From Siphonodentalium dalli (Eukaryota > Mollusca > Scaphopoda > Gadilida > Siphonodentaliidae): a stretch of DNA of 64,000 nt. Where the stretch lies: contig CP136062.1 in NCBI GenBank assembly GCA_032622095.1, positions 14,723,710 to 14,787,709 of the forward strand, in the 5' to 3' direction. Below the pieces are notes generated by a model. It was given only the letters and a program-made list of their open reading frames with translations. It searched no databases and was not told the DNA's origin. The translations under genes were made by a program, and so were the position numbers. Positions 25,306 through 39,171 of the stretch are shown here, one piece after another (the first letter of the stretch is position 1; the number at the start of each line of letters is the position of its first letter).

Positions 25306-27045
25306 GTTTTCATATTAAGCCTATAGTTTCTGACTTCGTTCTCTCGTAGTTCGATCTCTCGACCAGTTTTCCTATTAAGCCTATAGTTTCTGACTTCGTT
25401 CTCTCGACCAGTTTTCATATTAAGCCTATAGTTTCTGACTTCGATCTCTCGACCAGTTTTCCTATTAAGCCTATAGTTTCTGACTTCGTTCTCTCGACCA
25501 GTTTTCCTATTAAGCCTATAGTTTCTGACTTCGTTCTCTCGACCAGTTTTCATATTAAGCCTATAGTTTCTGACTTCGTTCTCTCGACCAGTTTTCATAT
25601 TAAGCCTATAGTTTCTGACTTCGTTCTCTCGTAGTTCGATCTCTCGACCAGTTTTCCTATTAAGCCTATAGTTTCTGACTTCGTTCTCTCGACCAGTTTT
25701 CATATTAAGCCTATAGTTTCTGACTTCGATCTCTCGACCAGTTTTCATATTAAGCCTATAGTTTCTGACTTCGTTCTCTCGACCAGTTTTCCTATTAAGC
25801 CTATAGTTTCTGACTTCGTTCTCTCGACCAGTTTTCATATTAAGCCTATAGTTTCTGACTTCGTTCTCTCGACCAGTTTTCATATTAAGCCTATAGTTTC
25901 TGACTTCGATCTCTCGACCAGTTTTCATATTAAGCCTATAGTTTCTGACTTCGTTCTCTCGACCAGTTTTCATATTAAGCCTATAGTTTCTGACTTCGTT
26001 CTCTCGTAGTTCGATCTCTCGACCAGTTTTCCTATTAAGCCTATAGTTTCTGACTTCGTTCTCTCGACCAGTTTTCATATTAAGCCTATAGTTTCTGACT
26101 TCGTTCTCTCGACCAGTTTTCCTATTAAGCCTATAGTTTCTGACTTCGTTCTCTCGACCAGTTTTCCTATTAAGCCTATAGTTTCTGACTTCGTTCTCTC
26201 GACCAGTTTTCCTATTAAGCCTATAGTTTCTGACTTCGTTCTCTCGACCAGTTTTCCTATTAAGCCTATAGTTTCTGACTTCGATCTCTCGACCAGTTTT
26301 CCTATTAAGCCTATAGTTTCTGACTTCGTTCTCTCGACCAGTTTTCCTATTAAGCCTATAGTTTCTGACTTCGATCGCTCGACCAGTTTTCCTATTAAGC
26401 CTATAGTTTCTGACTTCGATCGCTCGACCAGTTTTCCTATTAAGCCTATAGTTTCTGACTTCGTTCTCTCGACCAGTTTTCCTATTAAGCCTATAGTTTC
26501 TGACTTCGATCTCTCGACCAGTTTTCCTATTAAGCCTATAGTTTCTGACTTCGTTCTCTCGACCAGTTTTCCTATTAAGCCTATAGTTTCTGACTTCGTT
26601 CTCTCGACCAGTTTTCATATTAAGCCTATAGTTTCTGACTTCGATCGCTCGACCAGTTTTCCTATTAAGCCTATAGTTTCTGACTTCGTTCTCTCGACCA
26701 GTTTTCCTATTAAGCCTATAGTTTCTGACTTCGTTCTCTCGACCAGTTTTCCTATTAAGCCTATAGTTTCTGACTTCGTTCTCTCGACCAGTTTTCATAT
26801 TAAGCCTATAGTTTCTGACTTCGTTCTCTCGACCAGTTTTCCTATTAAGCCTATAGTTTCTGACTTCGATCTCTCGACCAGTTTTCCTATTAAGCCTATA
26901 GTTTCTGACTTCGTTCTCTCGACCAGTTTTCCTATTAAGCCTATAGTTTCTGACTTCGTTCTCTCGTAGTTCGATCTCTCGACCAGTTTTCCTATTAAGC
27001 CTATAGTTTCTGACTTCGTTCTCTCGTAGTTCGATCTCTCGACCA
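25306..27045. repeat. Cluster of five 60-bp monomers
   Basis: 60-bp monomers at 25306-25365, 25591-25650, 25966-26025, 26926-26985 and 26986-27045 (TAG at 25347, 25632, 26007, 26967, 27027). The last two are directly adjacent. Spacings are 285, 375, 960 and 60 bp. The identical set with identical spacings is at 43072-44811, offset 17766. Confidence 0.95.
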
Positions 27046-27199
27046 GTTTTCCTATTAAGCCTATAGTTTCTGACTTCGTTCTCTCGACCAGTTTTCATAT
27101 TAAGCCTATAGTTTCTGACTTCGTTCTCTCGACCAGTTTTCCTATTAAGCCTATAGTTTCTGACTTCGTTCTCTCGACCAGTTTTCATATTAAGCCTAT

Positions 27200-30100
27200 A
27201 GTTTCTGACTTCGATCGCTCGACCAGTTTTCCTATTAAGCCTATAGTTTATGACTTCGATCGCTCGACCAGTTTTCCTATTAAGCCTATAGTTTCTGACT
27301 TCGTTCTCTCGACCAGTTTTCATATTAAGCCTATAGTTTCTGACTTCGATCTCTCGACCAGTTTTCCTATTAAGCCTATAGTTTCTGACTTCGTTCTCTC
27401 GACCAGTTTTCCTATTAAGCCTATAGTTTCTGACTTCGTTCTCTCGACCAGTTTTCCTATTAAGCCTATAGTTTCTGACTTCGATCTCTCGACCAGTTTT
27501 CCTATTAAGCCTATAGTTTCTGACTTCGTTCTCTCGACCAGTTTTCCTATTAAGCCTATAGTTTCTGACTTCGTTCTCTCGACCAGTTTTCCTATTAAGC
27601 CTATAGTTTCTGACTTCGTTCTCTCGACCAGTTTTCCTATTAAGCCTATAGTTTCTGACTTCGATCTCTCGACCAGTTTTCATATTAAGCCTATAGTTTC
27701 TGACTTCGTTCTCTCGACCAGTTTTCCTATTAAGCCTATAGTTTCTGACTTCGTTCTCTCGACCAGTTTTCCTATTAAGCCTATAGTTTCTGACTTCGTT
27801 CTCTCGACCAGTTTTCCTATTAAGCCTATAGTTTCTGACTTCGTTCTCTCGACCAGTTTTCCTATTAAGCCTATAGTTTCTGACTTCGATCTCTCGACCA
27901 GTTTTCCTATTAAGCCTATAGTTTCTGACTTCGTTCTCTCGACCAGTTTTCATATTAAGCCTATAGTTTCTGACTTCGATCTCTCGACCAGTTTTCATAT
28001 TAAGCCTATAGTTTCTGACTTCGTTCTCTCGACCAGTTTTCCTATTAAGCCTATAGTTTCTGACTTCGTTCTCTCGACCAGTTTTCCTATTAAGCCTATA
28101 GTTTCTGACTTCGTTCTCTCGACCAGTTTTCCTATTAAGCCTATAGTTTCTGACTTCGATCGCTCGACCAGTTTTCCTATTAAGCCTATAGTTTCTGACT
28201 TCGTTCTCTCGACCAGTTTTCCTATTAAGCCTATAGTTTCTGACTTCGTTCTCTCGACCAGTTTTCATATTAAGCCTATAGTTTCTGACTTCGATCTCTC
28301 GACCAGTTTTCCTATTAAGCCTATAGTTTCTGACTTCGATCTCTCGACCAGTTTTCCTATTAAGCCTATAGTTTCTGACTTCGTTCTCTCGACCAGTTTT
28401 CCTATTAAGCCTATAGTTTCTGACTTCGTTCTCTCGACCAGTTTTCCTATTAAGCCTATAGTTTCTGACTTCGATCTCTCGACCAGTTTTCATATTAAGC
28501 CTATAGTTTCTGACTTCGATCTCTCGACCAGTTTTCCTATTAAGCCTATAGTTTCTGACTTCGATCTCTCGACCAGTTTTCATATTAAGCCTATAGTTTC
28601 TGACTTCGTTCTCTCGACCAGTTTTCATATTAAGCCTATAGTTTCTGACTTCGTTCTCTCGACCAGTTTTCATATTAAGCCTATAGTTTCTGACTTCGAT
28701 CGCTCGACCAGTTTTCCTATTAAGCCTATAGTTTCTGACTTCTATCTCTCGACCAGTTTTCATATTAAGCCTATAGTTTCTGACTTCGATCTCTCGACCA
28801 GTTTTCATATTAAGCCTATAGTTTCTGACTTCGTTCTCTCGACCAGTTTTCCTATTAAGCCTATAGTTTCTGACTTCGTTCTCTCGACCAGTTTTCATAT
28901 TAAGCCTATAGTTTCTGACGTCGTTCTCTCGACCAGTTTTCCTATTAAGCCTATAGTTTCTGACTTCGTTCTCTCGACCAGTTTTCCTATTAAGCCTATA
29001 GTTTCTGACTTCGTTCTCTCGACCAGTTTTCCTATTAAGCCTATAGTTTCTGACTTCGATCTCTCGACCAGTTTTCCTATTAAGCCTATAGTTTCTGACT
29101 TCGTTCTCTCGACCAGTTTTCATATTAAGCCTATAGTTTCTGACTTCGATCGCTCGACCAGTTTTCCTATTAAGCCTATAGTTTCTGACTTCGATCGCTC
29201 GACCAGTTTTCCTATTAAGCCTATAGTTTCTGACTTCGTTCTCTCGACCAGTTTTCCTATTAAGCCTATAGTTTCTGACTTCGATCTCTCGACCAGTTTT
29301 CATATTAAGCCTATAGTTTCTGACTTCGTTCTCTCGACCAGTTTTCCTATTAAGCCTATAGTTTCTGACTTCGTTCTCTCGACCAGTTTTCCTATTAAGC
29401 CTATAGTTTCTGACTTCGTTCTCTCGACCAGTTTTCCTATTAAGCCTATAGTTTCTGACTTCGATCTCTCGACCAGTTTTCCTATTAAGCCTATAGTTTC
29501 TGACTTCGTTCTCTCGACCAGTTTTCATATTAAGCCTATAGTTTCTGACTTCGATCTCTCGACCAGTTTTCCTATTAAGCCTATAGTTTCTGACTTCGTT
29601 CTCTCGACCAGTTTTCCTATTAAGCCTATAGTTTCTGACTTCGATCTCTCGACCAGTTTTCCTATTAAGCCTATAGTTTCTGACTTCGTTCTCTCGACCA
29701 GTTTTCCTATTAAGCCTATAGTTTCTGACTTCGTTCTCTCGACCAGTTTTCCTATTAAGCCTATAGTTTCTGACTTCGTTCTCTCGACCAGTTTTCCTAT
29801 TAAGCCTATAGTTTCTGACTTCGATCTCTCGACCAGTTTTCATATTAAGCCTATAGTTTATGACTTCGTTCTCTCGACCAGTTTTCATATTAAGCCTATA
29901 GTTTATGACTTCGTTCTCTCGACCAGTTTTCCTATTAAGCCTATAGTTTCTGACTTCGTTCTCTCGACCAGTTTTCATATTAAGCCTATAGTTTCTGACT
30001 TCGATCGCTCGACCAGTTTTCCTATTAAGCCTATAGTTTATGACTTCGATCGCTCGACCAGTTTTCCTATTAAGCCTATAGTTTCTGACTTCGTTCTCTC

Positions 30101-31100
30101 GACCAGTTTTCATATTAAGCCTATAGTTTCTGACTTCGATCTCTCGACCAGTTTTCCTATTAAGCCTATAGTTTCTGACTTCGTTCTCTCGACCAGTTTT
30201 CCTATTAAGCCTATAGTTTCTGACTTCGTTCTCTCGACCAGTTTTCCTATTAAGCCTATAGTTTCTGACTTCGATCTCTCGACCAGTTTTCCTATTAAGC
30301 CTATAGTTTCTGACTTCGTTCTCTCGACCAGTTTTCCTATTAAGCCTATAGTTTCTGACTTCGTTCTCTCGACCAGTTTTCCTATTAAGCCTATAGTTTC
30401 TGACTTCGTTCTCTCGACCAGTTTTCCTATTAAGCCTATAGTTTCTGACTTCGATCTCTCGACCAGTTTTCATATTAAGCCTATAGTTTCTGACTTCGTT
30501 CTCTCGACCAGTTTTCCTATTAAGCCTATAGTTTCTGACTTCGTTCTCTCGACCAGTTTTCCTATTAAGCCTATAGTTTCTGACTTCGTTCTCTCGACCA
30601 GTTTTCCTATTAAGCCTATAGTTTCTGACTTCGTTCTCTCGACCAGTTTTCCTATTAAGCCTATAGTTTCTGACTTCGATCTCTCGACCAGTTTTCCTAT
30701 TAAGCCTATAGTTTCTGACTTCGTTCTCTCGACCAGTTTTCATATTAAGCCTATAGTTTCTGACTTCGATCTCTCGACCAGTTTTCATATTAAGCCTATA
30801 GTTTCTGACTTCGTTCTCTCGACCAGTTTTCCTATTAAGCCTATAGTTTCTGACTTCGTTCTCTCGACCAGTTTTCCTATTAAGCCTATAGTTTCTGACT
30901 TCGTTCTCTCGACCAGTTTTCCTATTAAGCCTATAGTTTCTGACTTCGATCGCTCGACCAGTTTTCCTATTAAGCCTATAGTTTCTGACTTCGTTCTCTC
31001 GACCAGTTTTCCTATTAAGCCTATAGTTTCTGACTTCGTTCTCTCGACCAGTTTTCATATTAAGCCTATAGTTTCTGACTTCGATCTCTCGACCAGTTTT
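27200..31100. repeat. Internal 2790-bp-offset duplication
   Basis: The monomer with C25A plus T37G at 27250 recurs at 30040, and the T37G monomer at 28162 recurs at 30952, both 2790 bp (62 monomers) apart. About 1.2 kb around these markers is therefore duplicated. The corresponding offset in segment X copy 2 is 2610 bp (45016 to 47626; 45928 to 48538), four monomers shorter. Outer limits are approximate. Confidence 0.82.
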
Positions 31101-32220
31101 CCTATTAAGCCTATAGTTTCTGACTTCGTTCTCTCGACCAGTTTTCCTATTAAGCCTATAGTTTCTGACTTCGATCTCTCGACCAGTTTTCATATTAAGC
31201 CTATAGTTTCTGACTTCGATCTCTCGACCAGTTTTCCTATTAAGCCTATAGTTTCTGACTTCGTTCTCTCGACCAGTTTTCATATTAAGCCTATAGTTTC
31301 TGACTTCGATCTCTCGACCAGTTTTCATATTAAGCCTATAGTTTCTGACTTCGTTCTCTCGACCAGTTTTCATATTAAGCCTATAGTTTCTGACTTCGAT
31401 CTCTCGACCAGTTTTCATATTAAGCCTATAGTTTCTGACTTCGATCTCTCGACCAGTTTTCCTATTAAGCCTATAGTTTCTGACTTCGTTCTCTCGACCA
31501 GTTTTCCTATTAAGCCTATAGTTTCTGACTTCGTTCTCTCGACCAGTTTTCATATTAAGCCTATAGTTTCTGACTTCGATCTCTCGACCAGTTTTCCTAT
31601 TAAGCCTATAGTTTCTGACTTCGTTCTCTCGACCAGTTTTCATATTAAGCCTATAGTTTCTGACTTCGATCTCTCGACCAGTTTTCCTATTAAGCCTATA
31701 GTTTCTGACTTCGTTCTCTCGACCAGTTTTCATATTAAGCCTATAGTTTCTGACTTCGTTCTCTCGACCAGTTTTCCTATTAAGCCTATAGTTTCTGACT
31801 TCGTTCTCTCGACCAGTTTTCCTATTAAGCCTATAGTTTCTGACTTCGATCTCTCGACCAGTTTTCCTATTAAGCCTATAGTTTCTGACTTCGATCGCTC
31901 GACCAGTTTTCCTATTAAGCCTATAGTTTCTGACTTCGATCTCTCGACCAGTTTTCCTATTAAGCCTATAGTTTCTGACTTCGTTCTCTCGACCAGTTTT
32001 CATATTAAGCCTATAGTTTCTGACTTCGTTCTCTCGACCAGTTTTCCTATTAAGCCTATAGTTTCTGACTTCGTTCTCTCGACCAGTTTTCCTATTAAGC
32101 CTATAGTTTCTGACTTCGTTCTCTCGACCAGTTTTCCTATTAAGCCTATAGTTTCTGACTTCGTTCTCTCGACCAGTTTTCCTATTAAGCCTATAGTTTC
32201 TGACTTCGATCTCTCGACCA

Positions 32221-32254
32221 TTGCCTATAGTTTCTGACTTCGTTCTCTCGACCA
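32221..32254. repeat. 34-bp truncated monomer
   Basis: After ACCA the sequence continues TTGCCTATAG, so 11 bp of the 5' portion are lost. Identical truncations are at 1951-1984 and 50302-50335. The one at 50302 lies at the same place in segment X copy 2, so this truncation predates that duplication. Confidence 0.95.
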
Positions 32255-33015
32255 GTTTTCCTATTAAGCCTATAGTTTCTGACTTCGTTCTCTCGACCAG
32301 TTTTCCTATTAAGCCTATAGTTTCTGACTTCGATCTCTCGACCAGTTTTCCTATTAAGCCTATAGTTTCTGACTTCGTTCTCTCGACCAGTTTTCATATT
32401 AAGCCTATAGTTTCTGACTTCGATCTCTCGACCAGTTTTCATATTAAGCCTATAGTTTCTGACTTCGTTCTCTCGACCAGTTTTCCTATTAAGCCTATAG
32501 TTTCTGACTTCGATCTCTCGACCAGTTTTCCTATTAAGCCTATAGTTTCTGACTTCGTTCTCTCGACCAGTTTTCATATTAAGCCTATAGTTTCTGACTT
32601 CGTTCTCTCGACCAGTTTTCCTATTAAGCCTATAGTTTCTGACTTCGTTCTCTCGACCAGTTTTCCTATTAAGCCTATAGTTTCTGACTTCGATCGCTCG
32701 ACCAGTTTTCCTATTAAGCCTATAGTTTCTGACTTCGTTCTCTCGACCAGTTTTCCTATTAAGCCTATAGTATCTGACTTCGATCTCTCGACCAGTTTTC
32801 ATATTAAGCCTATAGTTTCTGACTTCGTTCTCTCGACCAGTTTTCCTATTAAGCCTATAGTTTCTGACTTCGATCTCTCGACCAGTTTTCCTATTAAGCC
32901 TATAGTTTCTGACTTCGATCTCTCGACCAGTTTTCATATTAAGCCTATAGTTTCTGACTTCGTTCTCTCGACCAGTTTTCCTATTAAGCCTATAGTTTCT
33001 GACTTCGTTCTCTCG

Positions 33016-33695
33016 ACCAGTTTTCATATTAAGCCTATAGTTTCTGACTTCGTTCTCTCGACCAGTTTTCATATTAAGCCTATAGTTTCTGACTTCGTTC
33101 TCTCGACCAGTTTTCATATTAAGCCTATAGTTTCTGACTTCGTTCTCTCGACCAGTTTTCATATTAAGCCTATAGTTTCTGACTTCGATCTCTCGACCAG
33201 TTTTCATATTAAGCCTATAGTTTCTGACTTCGATCTCTCGACCAGTTTTCATATTAAGCCTATAGTTTCTGACTTCGTTCTCTCGACCAGTTTTCATATT
33301 AAGCCTATAGTTTCTGACTTCGATCTCTCGACCAGTTTTCATATTAAGCCTATAGTTTCTGACTTCGTTCTCTCGACCAGTTTTCATATTAAGCCTATAG
33401 TTTCTGACTTCGATCTCTCGACCAGTTTTCCTATTAAGCCTATAGTTTCTGACTTCGTTCTCTCGACCAGTTTTCATATTAAGCCTATAGTTTCTGACTT
33501 CGATCTCTCGACCAGTTTTCATATTAAGCCTATAGTTTCTGACTTCGTTCTCTCGACCAGTTTTCCTATTAAGCCTATAGTTTCTGACTTCGTTCTCTCG
33601 ACCAGTTTTCATATTAAGCCTATAGTTTCTGACTTCGATCTCTCGACCAGTTTTCATATTAAGCCTATAGTTTCTGACTTCGTTCTCTCGACCAG
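33016..33695. repeat. H-rich monomer block
   Basis: A run of monomers almost all with A at position 7 (HV and HD, with few P types), unlike the P-rich sequence around it. A similar but rearranged H-rich block is at about 50826-51545 in segment X copy 2. No gene. Confidence 0.8.
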
Positions 33696-34242
33696 TTTTC
33701 CTATTAAGCCTATAGTTTCTGACTTCGTTCTCTCGACCAGTTTTCCTATTAAGCCTATAGTTTCTGACTTCGTTCTCTCGACCAGTTTTCCTATTAAGCC
33801 TATAGTTTCTGACTTCGATCTCTCGACCAGTTTTCCTATTAAGCCTATAGTTTCTGACTTCGTTCTCTCGACCAGTTTTCCTATTAAGCCTATAGTTTCT
33901 GACTTCGTTCTCTCGACCAGTTTTCCTATTAAGCCTATAGTTTCTGACTTCGTTCTCTCGACCAGTTTTCCTATTAAGCCTATAGTTTCTGACTTCGTTC
34001 TCTCGACCAGTTTTCATATTAAGCCTATAGTTTCTGACTTCGATCTCTCGACCAGTTTTCCTATTAAGCCTATAGTTTCTGACTTCGTTCTCTCGACCAG
34101 TTTTCCTATTAAGCCTATAGTTTCTGACTTCGTTCTCTCGACCAGTTTTCCTATTAAGCCTATAGTTTCTGACTTCGATCTCTCGACCAGTTTTCCTATT
34201 AAGCCTATAGTTTCTGACTTCGTTCTCTCGACCAGTTTTCCT

Positions 34243-34332
34243 ATTAAGCCTATAGTTTCTGACTTCGTTCTTTGGACCAGTTTTCCTATTAAGCCTATAG
34301 TTTCTGACTTCGATCGCTAGACCAGTTTTCCT
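34243..34332. repeat. Two degenerate monomers with private substitutions
   Basis: C38T at 34272 and C40G at 34274 turn CTCTCG into CTTTGG, and C40A at 34319 turns GCTCG into GCTAG, creating a TAG in the open + frame. The homologous positions in segment X copy 2 (around 52128-52175) are unchanged. These are three private changes within 48 bp in an otherwise nearly invariant part of the monomer. Confidence 0.92.
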
Positions 34333-37300
34333 ATTAAGCCTATAGTTTCTGACTTCGTTCTCTCGACCAGTTTTCCTATTAAGCCGATAGTTTCTGACTT
34401 CGATCTCTCGACCAGTTTTCCTATTAAGCCTATAGTTTCTGACTTCGTTCTCTCGACCAGTTTTCCTATTAAGCCTATAGTTTCTGACTTCGTTCTCTCG
34501 ACCAGTTTTCCTATTAAGCCTATAGTTTCTGACTTCGTTCTCTCGACCAGTTTTCCTATTAAGCCTATAGTTTCTGACTTCGATCTCTCGACCAGTTTTC
34601 ATATTAAGCCTATAGTTTCTGACTTCGTTCTCTCGACCAGTTTTCCTATTAAGCCTATAGTTTCTGACTTCGTTCTCTCGACCAGTTTTCCTATTAAGCC
34701 TATAGTTTCTGACTTCGTTCTCTCGACCAGTTTTCCTATTAAGCCTATAGTTTCTGACTTCGTTCTCTCGACCAGTTTTCCTATTAAGCCTATAGTTTCT
34801 GACTTCGTTCTCTCGACCAGTTTTCATATTAAGCCTATAGTTTCTGACTTCGATCTCTCGACCAGTTTTCCTATTAAGCCTATAGTTTCTGACTTCGTTC
34901 TCTCGACCAGTTTTCCTATTAAGCCTATAGTTTCTGACTTCGTTCTCTCGACCAGTTTTCATATTAAGCCTATAGTTTCTGACTTCGTTCTCTCGACCAG
35001 TTTTCCTATTAAGCCTATAGTTTCTGACTTCGTTCTCTCGACCAGTTTTCCTATTAAGCCTATAGTTTCTGACTTCGTTCTCTCGACCAGTTTTCCTATT
35101 AAGCCTATAGTTTCTGACTTCGTTCTCTCGACCAGTTTTCCTATTAAGCCTATAGTTTCTGACTTCGTTCTCTCGACCAGTTTTCATATTAAGCCTATAG
35201 TTTCTGACTTCGTTCTCTCGACCAGTTTTCATATTAAGCCTATAGTTTCTGACTTCGTTCTCTCGACCAGTTTTCCTATTAAGCCTATAGTTTCTGACTT
35301 CGTTCTCTCGACCAGTTTTCCTATTAAGCCTATAGTTTCTGACTTCGTTCTCTCGACCAGTTTTCCTATTAAGCCTATAGTTTCTGACTTCGTTCTCTCG
35401 ACCAGTTTTCCTATTAAGCCTATAGTTTCTGACTTCGTTCTCTCGACCAGTTTTCATATTAAGCCTATAGTTTCTGACTTCGTTCTCTCGACCAGTTTTC
35501 ATATTAAGCCTATAGTTTCTGACTTCGTTCTCTCGACCAGTTTTCCTATTAAGCCTATAGTTTCTGACTTCGTTCTCTCGACCAGTTTTCCTATTAAGCC
35601 TATAGTTTCTGACTTCGTTCTCTCGACCAGTTTTCCTATTAAGCCTATAGTTTCTGACTTCGATCTCTCGACCAGTTTTCCTATTAAGCCTATAGTTTCT
35701 GACTTCGTTCTCTCGACCAGTTTTCCTATTAAGCCTATAGTTTCTGACTTCGTTCTCTCGACCAGTTTTCCTATTAAGCCTATAGTTTCTGACTTCGTTC
35801 TCTCGACCAGTTTTCCTATTAAGCCTATAGTTTCTGACTTCGTTCTCTCGACCAGTTTTCCTATTAAGCCTATAGTTTCTGACGTCGATCTCTCGACCAG
35901 TTTTCCTATTAAGCCTATAGTTTCTGACTTCGTTCTCTCGACCAGTTTTCCTATTAAGCCTATAGTTTCTGACTTCGTTCTCTCGACCAGTTTTCCTATT
36001 AAGCCTATAGTTTCTGACGTCGATCTCTCGACCAGTTTTCCTATTAAGCCTATAGTTTCTGACTTCGTTCTCTCGACCAGTTTTCCTATTAAGCCTATAG
36101 TTTCTGACTTCGTTCTCTCGACCAGTTTTCCTATTAAGCCTATAGTTTCTGACTTCGATCTCTCGACCAGTTTTCCTATTAAGCCTATAGTTTCTGACTT
36201 CGTTCTCTCGACCAGTTTTCCTATTAAGCCTATAGTTTCTGACTTCGTTCTCTCGACCAGTTTTCCTATTAAGCCTATAGTTTCTGACTTCGTTCTCTCG
36301 ACCAGTTTTCATATTAAGCCTATAGTTTCTGACTTCGATCTCTCGACCAGTTTTCCTATTAAGCCTATAGTTTCTGACTTCGTTCTCTCGACCAGTTTTC
36401 CTATTAAGCCTATAGTTTCTGACTTCGATCTCTCGACCAGTTTTCCTATTAAGCCTATAGTTTCTGACTTCGTTCTCTCGACCAGTTTTCATATTAAGCC
36501 TATAGTTTCTGACTTCGTTCTCTCGACCAGTTTTCCTATTAAGCCTATAGTTTCTGACTTCGTTCTCTCGACCAGTTTTCCTATTAAGCCTATAGTTTCT
36601 GACGTCGATCTCTCGACCAGTTTTCCTATTAAGCCTATAGTTTCTGACTTCGTTCTCTCGACCAGTTTTCCTATTAAGCCTATAGTTTCTGACTTCGTTC
36701 TCTCGACCAGTTTTCCTATTAAGCCTATAGTTTCTGACTTCGATCTCTCGACCAGTTTTCCTATTAAGCCTATAGTTTCTGACTTCGTTCTCTCGACCAG
36801 TTTTCCTATTAAGCCTATAGTTTCTGACTTCGTTCTCTCGACCAGTTTTCCTATTAAGCCTATAGTTTCTGACTTCGTTCTCTCGACCAGTTTTCCTATT
36901 AAGCCTATAGTTTCTGACTTCGTTCTCTCGACCAGTTTTCCTATTAAGCCTATAGTTTCTGACTTCGTTCTCTCGACCAGTTTTCCTATTAAGCCTATAG
37001 TTTCTGACTTCGTTCTCTCGACCAGTTTTCCTATTAAGCCTATAGTTTCTGACTTCGTTCTCTCGACCAGTTTTCCTATTAAGCCTATAGTTTCTGACTT
37101 CGTTCTCTCGACCAGTTTTCCTATTAAGCCTATAGTTTCTGACTTCGTTCTCTCGACCAGTTTTCCTATTAAGCCTATAGTTTCTGACTTCGTTCTCTCG
37201 ACCAGTTTTCCTATTAAGCCTATAGTTTCTGACTTCGTTCTCTCGACCAGTTTTCATATTAAGCCTATAGTTTCTGACGTCGATCTCTCGACCAGTTTTC

Positions 37301-38104
37301 ATATTAAGCCTATAGTTTCTGACTTCGTTCTCTCGACCAGTTTTCATATTAAGCCTATAGTTTCTGACTTCGTTCTCTCGACCAGTTTTCCTATTAAGCC
37401 TATAGTTTCTGACTTCGTTCTCTCGACCAGTTTTCCTATTAAGCCTATAGTTTCTGACTTCGTTCTCTCGACCAGTTTTCCTATTAAGCCTATAGTTTCT
37501 GACTTCGATCGCTCGACCAGTTTTCCTATTAAGCCTATAGTTTCTGACTTCGATCTCTCGACCAGTTTTCATATTAAGCCTATAGTTTCTGACTTCGTTC
37601 TCTCGACCAGTTTTCATATTAAGCCTATAGTTTCTGACTTCGTTCTCTCGACCAGTTTTCCTATTAAGCCTATAGTTTCTGACTTCGTTCTCTCGACCAG
37701 TTTTCCTATTAAGCCTATAGTTTCTGACTTCGTTCTCTCGACCAGTTTTCCTATTAAGCCTATAGTTTCTGACTTCGATCTCTCGACCAGTTTTCATATT
37801 AAGCCTATAGTTTCTGACTTCGTTCTCTCGACCAGTTTTCCTATTAAGCCTATAGTTTCTGACTTCGTTCTCTCGACCAGTTTTCCTATTAAGCCTATAG
37901 TTTCTGACTTCGATCTCTCGACCAGTTTTCCTATTAAGCCTATAGTTTCTGACTTCGTTCTCTCGACCAGTTTTCCTATTAAGCCTATAGTTTCTGACTT
38001 CGTTCTCTCGACCAGTTTTCCTATTAAGCCTATAGTTTCTGACTTCGTTCTCTCGACCAGTTTTCCTATTAAGCCTATAGTTTCTGACTTCGATCTCTCG
38101 ACCA

Positions 38105-39171
38105 GTTTTCATATTAAGCCTATAGTTTCTGACTTCTATCTCTCGACCAGTTTTCATATTAAGCCTATAGTTTCTGACTTCTATCTCTCGACCAGTTTTC
38201 CTATTAAGCCTATAGTTTCTGACTTCGATCTCTCGACCATGTTTCATATTAAGCCTATAGTTTCTGACTTCTATCTCTCGACCAGTTTTCATATTAAGCC
38301 TATAGTTTCTGACTTCTATCTCTCGACCAGTTTTCCTATTAAGCCTATAGTTTCTGACTTCGATCTCTCGACCAGTTTTCATATTAAGCCTATAGTTTCT
38401 GACTTCTATCTCTCGACCAGTTTTCATATTAAGCCTATAGTTTCTGACTTCGTTCTCTCGACCAGTTTTCATATTAAGCCTATAGTTTCTGACTTCGTTC
38501 TCTCGACCAGTTTTCATATTAAGCCTATAGTTTCTGACTTCGTTCTCTCGACCAGTTTTCATATTAAGCCTATAGTTTCTGACTTCGTTCTCTCGACCAG
38601 TTTTCATATTAAGCCTATAGTTTCTGACTTCTATCTCTCGACCAGTTTTCCTATTAAGCCTATAGTTTCTGACTTCGATCTCTCGACCAGTTTTCATATT
38701 AAGCCTATAGTTTCTGACTTCTATCTCTCGACCAGTTTTCATATTAAGCCTATAGTTTCTGACTTCTATCTCTCGACCAGTTTTCCTATTAAGCCTATAG
38801 TTTCTGACTTCGATCTCTCGACCAGTTTTCATATTAAGCCTATAGTTTCTGACTTCTATCTCTCGACCAGTTTTCATATTAAGCCTATAGTTTCTGACTT
38901 CTATCTCTCGACCAGTTTTCCTATTAAGCCTATAGTTTCTGACTTCGATCTCTCGACCAGTTTTCATATTAAGCCTATAGTTTCTGACTTCTATCTCTCG
39001 ACCAGTTTTCATATTAAGCCTATAGTTTCTGACTTCGATCTCTCGACCAGTTTTCATATTAAGCCTATAGTTTCTGACTTCTATCTCTCGACCAGTTTTC
39101 CTATTAAGCCTATAGTTTCTGACTTCGATCTCTCGACCAGTTTTCATATTAAGCCTATAGTTTCTGACTTC
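38105..39171. repeat. 135-bp HY-HY-PD higher-order domain, copy 1
   Basis: Trimer units of two HY monomers (CTAT in place of CGTT, which loses the CpG at 32-33) and one PD monomer, interrupted by a run of four HV monomers near 38.43-38.61 kb. The monomer at 38240 starts TGTTTC in place of GTTTTC (bases 1 and 2 swapped). The copy at 55961-57400 shares all this and is longer by 405 bp. Confidence 0.9.

Larger units (their letters stand above)
21743..39171. repeat. Segmental duplication X, copy 1 (~17.4 kb)
   Basis: Matches 39732-57027. Marker offsets: 17989 (60-bp monomer at 22002), 18081 (T17G at 23072), 17766 (five 60-bp monomers at 25-27 kb), 17586 (PY monomer at 28743), 18081 (34-bp monomer at 32221), 18036 (T37G at 32696) and 17856 (T17G at 34386, TG swap at 38240). 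Apart from two single Ts, the changes in offset are whole monomers: +2, -7, -4, +11, -1 and -4. Boundaries are where monomer identity first differs. Confidence 0.9.

Noticed and set aside
18960-32003. Very long open frame (4347 codons, - strand) and similar ones at 8441-17554, 40116-50084, 50272-60243 (-) and 50302-60294 (+) as genes for a 15-residue repeat protein
   Set aside because: The open frames follow from a 45-bp monomer without a stop, occur on both strands at once, start and end only at length-variant monomers, and show no excess of silent changes. No promoter or unique flanking domain exists.
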